Positions 1-10,414 of a stretch of DNA of 64,000 nt are shown here, piece by piece. The notes beneath the pieces were generated by a model. It was not told the origin of the DNA, did not search any database, and was given only the letters and a program-made list of their open reading frames with translations. The stretch's first letter is position 1, and every line of letters begins with the position of its first letter. The translations under genes were made by a program, and so were the position numbers. The stretch lies in NCBI GenBank assembly GCA_025617375.2, contig JAMYGW020000015.1, forward strand, positions 1 to 64,000. The letters are read 5' to 3'. The stretch is from Acarospora socialis (lineage: Eukaryota; Ascomycota; Lecanoromycetes; Acarosporales; Acarosporaceae).

Positions 1-385
1 TTATCTTTAACTAACATAGCCTTCCTGCCGTGCCTATGCTATAAATTTACTTAAGTGAAAGTAACATCCCTACCACAACTAAATTGTATGGTATGACCAA
101 AAAGTGAAATTTAGTCTTAATATTGGGCACATAAACAACAGGTAAACCAGAGGTTAATATACCCAACTCCTTTCGTACGAAGGGGCTATCCTTATTTTAC
201 TCTAATTTCCTCTAGAAGATAGAAACCATACTGTCTTACGACGTATTTAACCCAGCTCGTGTAGCTTTTTAATCGACGAACAGTCGCACCCTTCATGATT
301 TCTGCATTCATGTGGATAAGCTAAGCCGACATCGAGGTGCCAAACTGCGCACTCAATTTGTACTCTCTGGCGCAATTAGCCTGTT
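1..385 (-). rRNA. rnl: large-subunit rRNA, 3' exon (partial, runs off the left edge)
   Basis: This is the distal part of the mitochondrial 23S-like rRNA. Read on the minus strand it starts with AACAGGCTAAT, the sequence following the peptidyl-transferase intron site (E. coli ~2450). It contains the sarcin-ricin loop CGTACGAAAGGA near 170-190. In E. coli about 240 bases follow that loop, so the mature 3' end is at or just beyond the window edge. The junction with the intron is placed at 385/386 because the intron then ends in G, as group I introns do. Confidence 0.93.
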
Positions 386-2537
386 CAAATTTTGTTATCA
401 TAAAGGCTTTTTATCCTTTATTTCCACCTTTCACAAGATGGTTCAGACTATTTCTTCATATTTATTAACTATCTAAAATTCATGCAACGCGAAATATGTA
501 AAAACTAGGTTAATTAGCCTACTTGTATTTAAATACAAATAAATAAAAAGATAATACAAAATAAAAAAAAATATGTGCTATATTAAATAAAAAAAAGTAA
601 ATAAAACTAAAAAATTACCTATTATAAAACCTAAAAAAAAACATAATGACTAAACTAAACATTTATCTACTACTTATTCAACCTTTTAATCCAAAAGACC
701 CTATACGAGTTTTAGATTTTATTTTTGTAAATTGTAGGTTAGATTTAACATGACCTCTTAAAAGAACTGAAGACAACCCTTTATAAGAAGAATCTAGATT
801 TTTCAAATTACCTATATATTTAAATTTAAAAACAGATTTTGCAGCAGTAAAACGTCTAGATAATCTACCAGCAGCTTCTACTCTAACTCCATTTATTGAC
901 TTATTTTTAATGGAATTTAAAACAGTATTAACCAAAAAGTTAAAAGGTTTATCATTAGTGTAATAAGGAAATATTTTTTGCAGCAGTTTATCTAGTGCAT
1001 CTTTATTTTTCCCTACATAAGATAAAAATGAATTTACCTTTAAATTCTGCACTTTTTTTAAAAACCATGTTTTGTTTGCTTTACTAGAAGTGTCATCTAA
1101 TATAGTTAATTTATTTAAAGGTCTATATTTTATCATCCTCATAGAAGCTTTTAAAACTCTTAATAGTCTATTTTTTCTCTTTTTTAATTTTATAGCTATA
1201 GATTCTGATAAAATATCACTATTCAAATGTAAGTATTTTAGATTAACTAGATTAAATTCTACTTTTTTGTTATAAACTTTTTTTAGTATGTTAGTTAAGC
1301 CAAATAAACGAGTATTTTCAAATTTAGATCTATTAAAGTAAACAATACGCTTGTAATGAATATTTAACATTTCTTTTTTTAAAGATTTTACAATAAAATT
1401 TTTATAATACTGTTTTGCATAGTTTTTAAAGTTAACATTATCATAAAGAGGTGTTTCAAAAAAGAATTTTTTTGCTTTTTCTTTTTGCACTTTTTGCACT
1501 TTTTGAATTATAGCCAAACCTTGTAACTTTATTAACTTTATCTTTCTTATAAAGCTTCTTTCTCTTAGTCATGTTATAGTTTTTAGCCGTCTTATTTTGT
1601 TAAAAAAGTATTTTTTTTGTCTATTGTATATATATAAAGTAACTGTAACTTTACTATTTGTATGTTTAAACTCTGCCCTACTTACAAATATTCTATTTGT
1701 TGATAATCTTCTAATTCTAGTTCTCAAACGTTTAGATTTTATTTTACCTTCAAGTTTTCTACTGTAAAAGTTAAAATAACTTTTTATTAGTTTAATCACT
1801 ACCTTATCAGCTACAGGTAATGATTTAAGGGTATTTTTGTTATATGCATATATGCTGTTAAATCACTCTTTATTTGCAGGTGGGTAGTGTGTAATCAGAC
1901 CCAACTGTTCACCTTGATCTGGATCTTTACCTTTACCTTTTTTGTGTAAAGATATCACCTTATCTTTATTTTTGTTATTTAACTTAAGATTATAAATATT
2001 TAACATGTTATATGTACTTGTAGGACTCTAAAAATTTAGTTTTATTATATCTTTGTATTTTATCCTTAGCTTAATAAAAAAGTTAGTTAAGTCTATTTCA
2101 CTAATATTGCCGTGAGCAATATTAATCATTATACAGACACAGCTTAATATTATGTTAATAAACATGATAACTGTAATAATATATTATATGTAAGCTTGTG
2201 TTAATATATTATAAATATAATGCTTATATACATATAACATAAAGATTTGTCTATGCCATGTTAACAAACATCTAAAGTAAGATGTGGCCAATAACAATTA
2301 TATCTAGTTTATAAATATGCTGGGTGTTAATAAAAGGGTTATTGTTAGCAATACTCACCTTCTAGTCGTTGAACGTTCTTACTTACCATACAATATGATA
2401 TCTAAACATAAGTATAAAAATGCAAAAGCAAGTTTCGCTTCAAATACACATGACTTATAAATAGTCAAGTTGTTTTTGAAATTTACCCAGATGATTACCA
2501 ATAGTTTAGATTAAAAACATTGGAGGACTAACATTTA
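386..2537 (-). other. group I intron of rnl (mL2450 site) hosting rps3
   Basis: The intron lies between exon 1 ending ...TAGGGAT and exon 2 starting AACAGGCT, which is the conserved insertion point used across Pezizomycotina. It starts after a U, ends in G, and shows a group I R-type segment (GTTCAACGACTA, minus strand, near 2355-2375). Bases 2007-2537 and 386-662 hold the ribozyme parts, and rps3 fills the middle. The subgroup (IA) is inferred from family knowledge. Confidence 0.9.
663..2006 (-). CDS. rps3: mitochondrial ribosomal protein S3 (intron-encoded)
   Basis: This is the small-subunit ribosomal protein S3, 447 residues, the usual size for the Pezizomycotina rnl-intron form. The ATG at 2006 is the first codon after an upstream TAG. 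The frame contains TGA codons that must be Trp (for example around 1569 and 1863, and 678). The N-terminal part ends in the conserved RLSTNRIFVSRAEFKHTNSK block (about residues 100-125). The C-terminal part carries GVRVEAAGRLSRRF and the ending RIGSFGLKGW, both diagnostic of Rps3. The protein is strongly basic, fitting an rRNA-binding role. It is expressed from within the excised intron or the unspliced precursor. No disruption was seen, and the gene looks functional. Confidence 0.95.
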
Positions 2538-5165
2538 ATCCCTAGCGTAGCTTTTTCAAAAATCCAAGACCTTTCCTTTCTGCATCTTGTGATCATATGC
2601 CCCGCTTACGCGACTGAAAGACGTGTAGGTCAAACAGTAAAGCAAGATTAAGCCATTAAACTTTAAAAATAAAAATAATAATCATTTTATTAGTAGTTGT
2701 ATAATATACTAATAAAACAACTAGAAACATTACTAATAATTTCTTACTAACTAATGTATTATTTACATCTATTAGCATATAGTTAAAATCTTACTACAAA
2801 AAAATAATATTTCTAACTTAATAGATAAATAATTGAATCAGTTATAAAAAAAATTTTTTATACCTAATAACAAACTAAAAATAAAAAAACATGTAGGCAA
2901 AAGCCTAAACACATTTAATTGCAGGATGCAATTTTACAAAATTAACTTTGGATACACCCAGGTACTTTTTATGGGATCTGTGCCCCGCATAAACCGCCTC
3001 CTAGCAATTGTTCCTGTACCCTTAGGGGAGTATAGCGATAACTATACCCCTATGGTATAGAGATAGATAAACTAAGTAAAGGTGTTTCAATTCTATCTCA
3101 ACAACTACCTTATACACTACAACCTGTTTAATCATATCCAATAACTAGCAACAGTAAAGCTGCATAGGGTCTTCTCGTCTAACTAGAGGTAAACTGTATC
3201 TGCACAGTTATTCCAATTTCACTGAGCCAATCATTGAGACAGCTGTTGTATCGTTAAATCATTCATGCAAAGACCGCATTTAACGGCCAGGGTATTCCGC
3301 TACCTTAGGACCCTCAAGGTAAGGCCGCCATTGATCGGGGTTTCAGTCAAAGCCAAGCTTATTTTAGTCAGCTAAGCAAATCCGTTAACCAGCCGACATC
3401 GGGCAGAAATCACACTCAATACTTTGACTTTTGTCTTCGCAGAGTGCTTTGTTTTAATTAAACAGTCGTACAACACTATTCTATGCTTCCTATTCTTTAC
3501 CTGATATTAATCAGGAGGAATGGCTCTCCTTATTCCGAAGTTACGGTAGTTAGTTTGCCGAGTTCCTTAATGATTGTTCACTCAAACGCCTTCGTATGCT
3601 CTACTTGCTTACTTGGGGTAGTATCTAGGTACGGTCGGGCAAAGAAGGCAAACAAAACATACAGGGATGTTACTTATAACTGCATCCCTCCTTGTTTATC
3701 TCCTTAGTTTAACTGTTTACAGTTTTTCCAGAACCTTTGTCACTTTGTACATAAAGGTTGTTTACAGTTTCCAGATCCTTTGTGAATTTGTACATAAAGG
3801 TTATTTAAATGTAAACTTAGATTTTCTCATCGTTTTTCATCCTTTAGGATGTAAACTTAGAGGCCGTTACTTTAACTAAATACCATAAGCTTAAGGCGAG
3901 GGAATAATTCCCTTTATCGTTACTCATGTCAGCATTATCACTTGGGTTATCTAATTGTTAATCTTAAAAAGAAAAAATCTGAGATTTACCCAATGTTCCG
4001 CTACCCCATAAATATAATACATATAATTTACATATTAATAAGTATGGACAAGGTCTCGGTATATTGTTTAGATCCGTTAAATTTTCGGTGCTATTATCAA
4101 TGTAAATTATGAAAACAATTTACTGAACCAGTGCTCTGTTACGAGGTCTTCAAAAAATGGCCGCTTCTAAGCCTATTTCCTGGTCGTATCTGATAAAAAC
4201 TTCCTTTATTTCACTTAACAATAATTTTGGAACCTTATTAACTCTTGTTCTGGGCTGTTTCCCTCTAGACATACAACCTTATCGTAATATGTCTGATTAT
4301 TCAATATTCATCATTGCCCTTCCGAGTGCAAATACTCACTGGTAAGATCTTAACGATCCCCGCAATATATACAAAACAAATTTTTCTTATAGATAAAATT
4401 TAAGTTGTCTGAGATCACAGTTCTGTACCTGCTATGATGTTATTTGAATTACCTACTTATATAGGTTTCGCGGAAAACCAGCTATCCTAGTCAGTTTTGT
4501 CTTTCACTAACTTACCACAATTCATCGGATATCTTTACAACGATAACCCGTTCGGGCTTTTATAACCCTGATCATGGTAAGATCACTAGGCTTCGGGTCT
4601 AATTTTAGATACTTAGTTATTATTTAATAATCGGTTTAACTAGGCATTACTGCTCGCATCTAACATTAACTTGCTGACCCATTATGCAAAAGGTACGCTC
4701 TTATTATTTATTTAAACTTTATTTGAGCTGCTTATAAAACTACTATTTCAATTGTTCCCTCACGGTACTTAGCACTATCGCTTATATATCATATTTAGCC
4801 TTAGAGGAAGGTTCCCCTTTATATTCAAACAGGTATGTACTCCATTTTACTTGTTCAGTATATCAATATGTTCTGATATACATAGGCTGTTCTGCTTTCA
4901 TTCACACTAGTTACAGAATCTCGTTTGATTTGTTTTCCTAAAGTTAATAAGATGTTTCAATTCACTTCGTTTATTACTGAATTTCTCTAAGAGTTCAGGT
5001 GTTTTTCAACATCATCTTTATGATCATGATGAAAAGATCACCAAAATTAAGTAACTCTCTTTGATATATAGCTATATATCCATAATAGTTTCTTTGTATA
5101 CTTGCCATCATTTCAAAAATGTAATGATGAAATAATAAATTCCATATCAAACTACATTACTAATA
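2538..5165 (-). rRNA. rnl: large-subunit rRNA, main exon
   Basis: This is the 5' domains through domain V of the mitochondrial 23S-like rRNA. Conserved blocks read on the minus strand include GATAGCTGGTT near 4480 (domain II), the AAGTACCGTGAGGGAA block near 4760 (domain I), GGTCCTAAGGTAGCG near 3305 (domain IV) and GAAGACCCTATGCAGCTT near 3165 (domain V). It ends at the intron junction at 2538. The 5' end is diffuse; about 5165 is placed between the last rRNA-like sequence and trnP. No further intron was detected. Confidence 0.9.
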
Positions 5166-5191
5166 TGTTTTACAAAAAAAATAATCATAAA

Positions 5192-5264
5192 TCGGGTCAT
5201 TATGATTCGAACATAACTATTCCTCAACCCAAATGAGACGCCTAACCAACCCGGCTCTAACCCG
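5192..5264 (-). tRNA. trnP: tRNA-Pro (UGG)
   Basis: A 73-nt cloverleaf with a 7-bp acceptor stem (CGGGTTA/TGACCCG, one G-U) and anticodon loop TTTGGGT. It lies just upstream of rnl on the same strand. Confidence 0.9.
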
Positions 5265-5297
5265 TATATTTATTAGTAATTTATGCTATTTTTCCTG

Positions 5298-5340
5298 CAG
5301 AGAATATCCGATTCGAACGGATGTGGTCACTTAGACCAAA
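5298..5340 (-). pseudogene. displaced 3' end of a trnS gene
   Basis: 27 bases (5298-5324) are identical to the T-arm, acceptor stem and discriminator of trnS(UGA) at 6638-6664. They are followed by a different variable-arm-like hairpin (GGTCTAAGTGACC). No anticodon or D-arm follows. It therefore looks like the original 3' end of a tRNA-Ser gene, separated from its 5' half by the GIY-YIG-bearing insert between 5341 and 6637. Confidence 0.75.
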
Positions 5341-5377
5341 TAAGTAAAACCCAATAAGTAATAACCTAGTAAGTATG

Positions 5378-6181
5378 TTAACTTTTTTTATTTATTTTTA
5401 TGGAGTATATACCTCGGAACAATTTATTATTTCTTGCATATACTCCTATTTGTGAATGTGAAGTTTCCAGATATTCACCTGCACTTCTCATAGCTAAAAA
5501 TTTATGTATTTCACCTGTAGTTATATTTGTTACAATTACAGATTGTGTTTTAAGATTAGAATCTCTCATTTTTGATTTAGTTTCTAATGATAAAACTCTA
5601 CCCAAAACAGCTGCACGTTGTAATTCTTTCGTAGCTTCACTATGCAAAAAACCTGACCGATTACCTGCGATTTTCAATATATTATATTCGGGTTTGAATA
5701 GATAAAGATAGTATTGTTCTCTTTCTATTAAAACGTTAGGATCACAATGTTCTAGTATATCAAATCTAAACCCCGAATTACCATATTTTAGAAGTGCTCT
5801 GTAAATAGCACTATTATTTCTTGCGATTTCTCTTAATAAGCTTGGTACGGAGTAATATTTTACTAATCTTTGGGCTATGTTTAAAGATGAACCCACATAA
5901 CTTTTACCAGATTCTTTATGGGTTCATCTGTATATACCAGTTTTTTTATAATTGTCTTGGTATATTGCTTTTTTTTCAGTATCCGAGTTTTCATAAGAAA
6001 GAACTGGTACTACTACATTGTTATTGTTAAGGCGGCAGGGAGAAGAGATCATAAAAAATCTGTAACCCAACCCTAAAGATCCAACCTGAGCTCTAAAAAC
6101 TCTGTGCATATCTATAAAAACTGAGGGAGAAGACCCACAGTGTGTATATTGTATATTTAAATTGTTTTGTAGTATTTTCAT
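5378..6181 (-). CDS. GIY-YIG homing endonuclease, free-standing
   Basis: A 267-residue protein (with TGA = Trp) predicted to cut DNA at a homing site. The catalytic GIY-YIG core starts at about residue 83: GIYRWTHK followed by SYVGSS, then an Arg helix and a conserved EREQYYLYLFKPEYNILK block, which supplies the metal-binding Glu. The C-terminal third has a NUMOD3-like SLETKSKMRDS segment and a NUMOD1-like helix (ATSHSQIG-type region), the usual DNA-binding parts. No rRNA or protein exon flanks it. It sits between trnS(UGA) and a duplicated trnS 3' end, so it probably marks a mobile insert that re-creates the tRNA end. The ORF looks intact. Confidence 0.85.
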
Positions 6182-6637
6182 ACGTTTATTTTATAATTAA
6201 AGATCCAAATTAAAAAAACACTCTTTACAAGATGTTAATCCTTAAGCATTTATCTACCTGGGATTGGTATAAACCAGAACAGATCAAGGAATTACCTTGG
6301 CACCGTTGAAATCTTCTACAATGGTAAAATCAGGCTACTTAGCCATATAATAAAGTCTTTAATCCACCAAAAGAAAGATACGTAAGATCTAATCAGTGGT
6401 GGAGGCTGGCTAACAGAGATAGGCTACTACAATGCCTGCGTGATAACTGCCCTAAATTATATATTTCTGAAAAAAACAAGTAAAAGATGGTTAGCCCTTT
6501 TTATATAATTTGTTAAAACTATACATTACTAATTTACATCCACAACCGTAGACTAAATGTAGCCTAATGTTAAAAAAAAGCCACAAACAAACACGCAAAC
6601 AATCGGAAATATACGAGTATATGAGCATACTTGTATT
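6182..6637 (-). other. non-coding stretch with a GC-richer, structured block
   Basis: No ORF or tRNA is seen. Bases 6240-6450 are clearly GC-richer than the AT-rich flanks and contain several short hairpins on the minus strand, such as GGCTAAGTAGCC and CCACC paired with GGTGG. The block could be the RNA part of the element carrying the neighbouring GIY-YIG gene, but no group I or II core could be identified. Confidence 0.4.
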
Positions 6638-6723
6638 CAGAGAATATCCGATTCGAACGGATGTTGGTTTATCACCAAAACAAGTTTCAAGCTTATCGCT
6701 TTAAACCACTCAGCCAATTCTCT
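6638..6723 (-). tRNA. trnS: tRNA-Ser (UGA)
   Basis: An 86-nt class II tRNA with acceptor AGAGAAT/ATTCTCT, anticodon loop CTTGAAA, a long variable arm and a T-arm with GTTCGAATC. Its last 27 nt are repeated at 5298-5324 beyond the GIY-YIG gene. Confidence 0.93.
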
Positions 6724-6891
6724 TTTTTTTTTTAAATATAATAAATATGATAAACATAATTTATATATCATAGATGAATGCTTAAAAGGTTGTACAATTG
6801 AACATTTAGGCATATCTTTTTTAAGTATGTAGATTCTAGGTAAATTAGGACTATAATAACGTATGGTACAATGATAACCCATTATAACAGC

Positions 6892-6954
6892 TATAGCTAG
6901 TTCTAAGGCTGAGAAAGCAAGAATAAAGGCTAAAGGTAATAAACCTATAAAAAG
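6892..6954 (-). pseudogene. fragment of atp6 exon 2
   Basis: About 63 bases nearly identical to bases 37085-37145 of the genuine atp6 exon 2. They encode the helix GLLPLAFILAFSALELAI. Upstream it is joined to a copy of the atp6 5' flank; downstream it runs out of homology into trnS(UGA). It cannot encode a subunit. Confidence 0.85.
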
Positions 6955-7213
6955 AACACTAAGCAAAAACCTAAAGATCTCACTTTTTAATAATTATTCA
7001 AATATTTATTTTATTATATTATTTTATATGTACAATACGCTAGAAAATATGTGACTAACTAAAGAGAACAAATTAATAAAAACCTAAAAACAACAACAGT
7101 AACAGAAAAACTGATAATCTTATAGTACTGTAATGTACACCAACTCAGTATTTAAAACCAATAAACTATATTAAGTATCTAAACAAAATATAAAAAGTTA
7201 AAAATTTAATAAA
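6955..7213 (-). repeat. copy 1 of the flank between the acidic ORF and atp6
   Basis: Nearly identical to 32568-32832, and weakly similar to the native atp6 leader at 39415-39480 (shared TAAAAGTGAGATC and the AT-rich stretch before it). It follows the acidic ORF, just as the atp6 leader follows the ORF at 39808-40590. The unit copied was therefore probably 'acidic ORF plus atp6 leader'. Confidence 0.75.
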
Positions 7214-7756
7214 TTAACCATCAGGATCTGATACATCCATAGGTTCACCCTCCATAACATCCTGAACATATTCTAGTGGAGTTTGTCCAGTAGGATTACG
7301 ATTATCACCTTGATTATTATCATTTTGATTACTACTATCTTGATTATTATCATCCGAATCAGTGCTACTAGATGCAGAGTCAGGCTCATGGTTAGTAAGT
7401 CTTGCAACATCAGACTTTAAGTTAAAAAAATCATTTGTTTTTTGTGAAAACAATTCATCTTCCTCCTGCATGTTAGCATCATAATTCTCTCTAGATATTT
7501 TGTGATCTACGTAGTCCTGTGTATATTCTTTTTGAATTTTTTCGTGGTCATCGGCTATTTCGCGTCATTCACGTTCAAAATAGTTATCAAATTCTTGTTG
7601 ACTAGAACCTGTTAAATTATTAACAATTAAACTCTGGTTTCAAGTACTGGGCTCCAAACGATCGTAGGTTTGTGCATCTCTGAGATTACTCAACCGAGTA
7701 TCTTCAGTATTATTTTGTAAATCGTTGTTATTATTATTATTATTATTATTATTCAT
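7214..7756 (-). CDS. acidic orphan protein, DPDG family, copy A
   Basis: 180 residues from the ATG at 7756; not recognised. It starts with a poly-Asn run (ATT/AAT trinucleotide repeat), then a charged, probably helical middle, an Asp/Asn/Gln-rich low-complexity region, and the conserved end PLEYVQDVMEGEPMDVSDPDG (final DPDG shared with the ORFs at 32833 and 39808). No signal or membrane segment is seen. Copy B at 32833-33393 shares most of the N-terminal and C-terminal sequence while the low-complexity centre differs. Both copies remain open, which suggests some constraint or recent duplication. It has a nad6-type leader directly upstream. Confidence 0.7.
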
Positions 7757-7772
7757 AGATATATATTTAATA

Positions 7773-7930
7773 ATAAACTTTTAGATGCCTCACTTTTAAC
7801 TATCTTTAGTTATATTTTTTTTAATCTAATAATAAATTATAAAAATAAAGATTTTTTTAACTATTGATTGAGGTTTTAATAGTTAACAAATTAAAAAGCT
7901 ATAAATTAGCTGTAGAACTGTTTATCTTTT
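7773..7930 (-). promoter_or_regulatory. nad6-type 5' leader, copy 1
   Basis: An AT-rich element of about 150 bp that ends (minus strand) in AAAAGTGAGGCATCTAAA a few bases before the start codon of the acidic ORF. Related copies precede nad6 (29401-29545), the second acidic ORF (33411-33555) and a GZ ORF (35811-35960). The repeated position suggests a shared 5' untranslated leader or promoter. Confidence 0.65.
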
Positions 7931-7965
7931 AGAGAGATCTCTCTAAAAGATAAAGAAAAAAAAAT

Positions 7966-8037
7966 AAACGCGTGCAAGATTTGAACTTGCAATCTTGTGT
8001 CCGTAGCACAATGCTATAACCATTTAGCTAACGCGCT
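7966..8037 (-). tRNA. trnR: tRNA-Arg (ACG), copy 1
   Basis: Cloverleaf with anticodon loop CTACGGA, acceptor AGCGCGT/ACGCGTT and D-arm GCTAAATGGTTATAGC. A second copy lies at 29573-29644 and differs by one acceptor-stem base that still allows a G-U pair. Confidence 0.9.
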
Positions 8038-8111
8038 TAAAGTTAAGTAAAAAGAAAGCTAAAGTTTTATTTTACTGTTTTTACATTTAGTTTTTAAAAA
8101 TGCTAGATGTA

Positions 8112-8184
8112 TAGCCCTTAAGATGAATCGAACATCCACCGAAATATTAACAGTATTCCGCTCTACCGTTGAGCTATAAAGGCT
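8112..8184 (-). tRNA. trnN: tRNA-Asn (GUU), copy 1
   Basis: Anticodon loop CTGTTAA, acceptor AGCCTTT/AAGGGCT, T-arm with GTTCGATTC. Duplicated at 29719-29791 with near identity. Confidence 0.92.
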
Positions 8185-8246
8185 TATAATGCTCTCTAAG
8201 CTATATAAACTATATGTAAAAATAAAGATACATTGTTAGATAGTTA

Positions 8247-8765
8247 CTATTTAAATGTAAACATTAAAAACCAATATTGTAAAAAGAAATAAATGTAACA
8301 ATCTAAAGTGATAAGCAAACAACAACCAACTAAACCAGTATTTTTATAAAATTTAACAATGTTTGAATCTATAAATTCTAAACGATATCTATCTAAATGT
8401 TTACTTAGTTTTTCTAAATTAATAGCAAAAATAGATTTAGGTTGTTTAATAAAGTATAATTTAAATATAACAAATTCATCATTATCATATAAATCCTCTA
8501 ATATATTTCCAATATTATATACAAAATCTTTATTTAAAAATATCTTACCATAAAGTTTAAACACTAAAGAGTTTTTATCATAAGAAAAATCCTTTATTAA
8601 TAAATCCTTAAAATCAAAACTAGAGGTAGAAGTAGTAGAGAGCGATTTATTTAATAATTTAGAAGCAGCAAAACGAGATAACACACAAGCAAGTAAACCA
8701 GGATTATTTTTAAGCAAAAAGGTATTAAAACCGTAAAAATTTATCTTTGTAAATATCATTTTCAT
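8247..8765 (-). CDS. hypothetical protein, 172 residues
   Basis: An ORF with an ATG start and no recognised domain. The N-terminus (MKMIFTKINFYGF...) is followed by a Ser/Thr stretch, a charged helical middle and a hydrophobic C-terminal segment (GLVGCCLLITLDCYIYFF), a likely membrane helix. The last ~60 bases fall inside the repeat also present at 29.9 kb, so the C-terminus was fixed by a recombination junction. It may be a remnant of a larger gene. Confidence 0.45.
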   Translation of the reverse strand: MKMIFTKINFYGFNTFLLKNNPGLLACVLSRFAASKLLNKSLSTTSTSSFDFKDLLIKDFSYDKNSLVFKLYGKIFLNKDFVYNIGNILEDLYDNDEFVIFKLYFIKQPKSIFAINLEKLSKHLDRYRLEFIDSNIVKFYKNTGLVGCCLLITLDCYIYFFLQYWFLMFTFK

Positions 8766-8932
8766 ATTTTGTTTCTTTTTTTTTATAACACAATACTAGA
8801 TATATTAATATAAAGTTAGACTCTAGATAAATCTAACTGTCGTTATTTAGGTGTATAACCAAACACCTAAATTGTCAAGCCAAAGTCGCAGGGACTTACA
8901 AGTTAATAAATATTTATTTTTTTAATAACGAC

Positions 8933-9004
8933 TGATTCCTTGACGACTTGAACGTCAAACCTACCTTTATCAAAGGTATACTTTACCTATTAAGTTAAGG
9001 AATC
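8933..9004 (-). tRNA. trnI: tRNA-Ile (GAU)
   Basis: 72 nt, perfect acceptor GATTCCT/AGGAATC, anticodon loop TTGATAA, T-loop GTTCAAGTC. Confidence 0.93.
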
Positions 9005-9093
9005 TTTTAGATATTAGCAGAAAAAATTAATAATATAAAATATATACACTTAAAGGTTTTGTCTTAAAAATCTTTTCTTTATTGTTTTTGCTA

Positions 9094-10008
9094 TTAGAAA
9101 TTATATGGCACATTAATAAGATAGATATCATAAAGTTTTTTAGGATATTTTAGATATCTTCTTATTGTTGTGCTGGAGGTATTAAGCCCCACAGCTGCAT
9201 GTTTAATAGAGAGATATTCACGTACTTCACCTGAATCAACATTTCTAACTACAACAGCTTTACTATGGCTCGCCTTCATTTTTGAACGAGTTTCCATACT
9301 AGGCTTTTGGTTAAGTATAGCTGTTCTTAGTTTAGATATAGCTTGTTCAGTGTGTTTTCTACCTTTCAATGCTGCACTTATTTTACCTCGGATTTCCTCT
9401 GAGAGATTTTTACCCAAGTGGGCTTCACTTATTTTTATTCGTGTCTCCTTTGTGTGAGTATGTCCGACAAGAGCTGACATAGTTTGTCTAATTAGATTTT
9501 TAGTTTGTTCTGTATGTATATAACCGAAATTTGACCCTGCTATTTTTAAAATATTATATCTAGGTTTAAGTAAATAAAAATAATATTGTTCTCTGGACAC
9601 TGCTTTTTCTCTTTCACAGTATTCAAGGATTTCTAAACTAAAGTTTGAGTACCCATATTTTAAAAGTGGCGAGTGTATAGGTGTTTTACTTTTTAATAAA
9701 CGAGTAATCTGATAGTAACAAAGAAGTCTATTTTTTAAATTTGTTGAACTACCTATATAAGTATTATGATTAATATTATTAACTCAACGATATACCCCTG
9801 CTTTATTTTTATTTTCTTCAATTATCTGAGCTTTTAGCAAATCAGCATTAGAATAAAAAACTACAGGTTTTACATGAAATGATGAGTTAAGTATTGGGTT
9901 TGTATTTTTTTTCGCCTGGTGAGAACAGGATGAAAAAGATGCATTTTTAGTTAAATGTAGAAAGATGTTTATGTTTGTAGCTTTAAAATTAAGATATAAA
10001 TATTCCAT
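9094..10008 (-). CDS. GIY-YIG homing endonuclease with NUMOD3 and NUMOD1 domains, free-standing
   Basis: 304 residues from the ATG at 10008, with TGA = Trp inside the motif. The catalytic core begins near residue 72 (AGVYRWVNNIN, then TYIGSSTNLKNRL), and REQYYFYLLKPRYNILK supplies the catalytic Glu region. About three NUMOD3-type repeats follow (TKETRIKISEAHLGK, SEEIRGKISAALKGR, SMETRSKMKASHSK), then a C-terminal NUMOD1-like helix-turn-helix (SIKHAAVGLNTSSTTIRRYL). It lies between trnI and trnW with no interrupted gene around it. The ORF is intact and could be an active mobile endonuclease. Confidence 0.9.
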
Positions 10009-10167
10009 GACTTTAGAGGTTATCTTTTCAATTCTATTAACAAATAGGGTGCTAGCCTTCTGTTGACCCGAGTACCTTTCTACAGTGTACCTTGCTTGTA
10101 GCTGCTACGGGTATTTACTGATCATAACTTATCTGCTGCTATTTAAAAATGATTTTAAATAAAGTAT

Positions 10168-10206
10168 GAATATGGTTAAAAGTGAATATGGTTAAAAGTG
10201 AATATG
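10168..10206. repeat. short tandem repeat, 16-bp unit
   Basis: GAATATGGTTAAAAGT occurs twice plus a partial third unit, in the non-coding gap upstream of the GIY-YIG gene. Confidence 0.9.
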
Positions 10207-10318
10207 TTTGAAAAATTACTTACCAGTTAAGTTAAAAAACCTTAAACTATATGTACACAGATAAGAAAATGTTTATTTTAAATGCATAATATATTACAAT
10301 CTATTATGTTATAAAATT

Positions 10319-10390
10319 CAAGAGCACTCAGACTTGAACTGAGAATTTGAAGTTTGAAGCTTCCTATTTTGCCTATTAAACTATGCTCTT
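10319..10390 (-). tRNA. trnW: tRNA-Trp (UCA)
   Basis: Acceptor AAGAGCA/TGCTCTT is perfect and the anticodon loop is CTTCAAA (UCA). It reads both UGA and UGG, supporting the mitochondrial code. A near-identical gene follows at 10415-10485. Confidence 0.88.
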
Positions 10391-10414
10391 AATGCTATCT
10401 ATTATGATCAGAAA

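Larger units (their letters stand above)
7785..8309 (-). repeat. long direct repeat, copy 1 (leader + trnR + trnN)
   Basis: About 525 bp, nearly identical to 29405-29916 in the same orientation. It includes trnR(ACG), trnN(GUU) and the leader element. Homology breaks at 8309, inside the 3' end of the ORF at 8247-8765. Confidence 0.9.

Noticed and set aside
3483-5705. Open frames of 60-100 codons on the plus strand in the rRNA and endonuclease regions
   Set aside because: They are antisense to rnl and the GIY-YIG gene. They have no domain and no context, and all real genes are on the minus strand.
6182-6637. GC-rich block as a second RNase P RNA or tRNA cluster
   Set aside because: No CR I or CR V sequence and no cloverleaf could be found.
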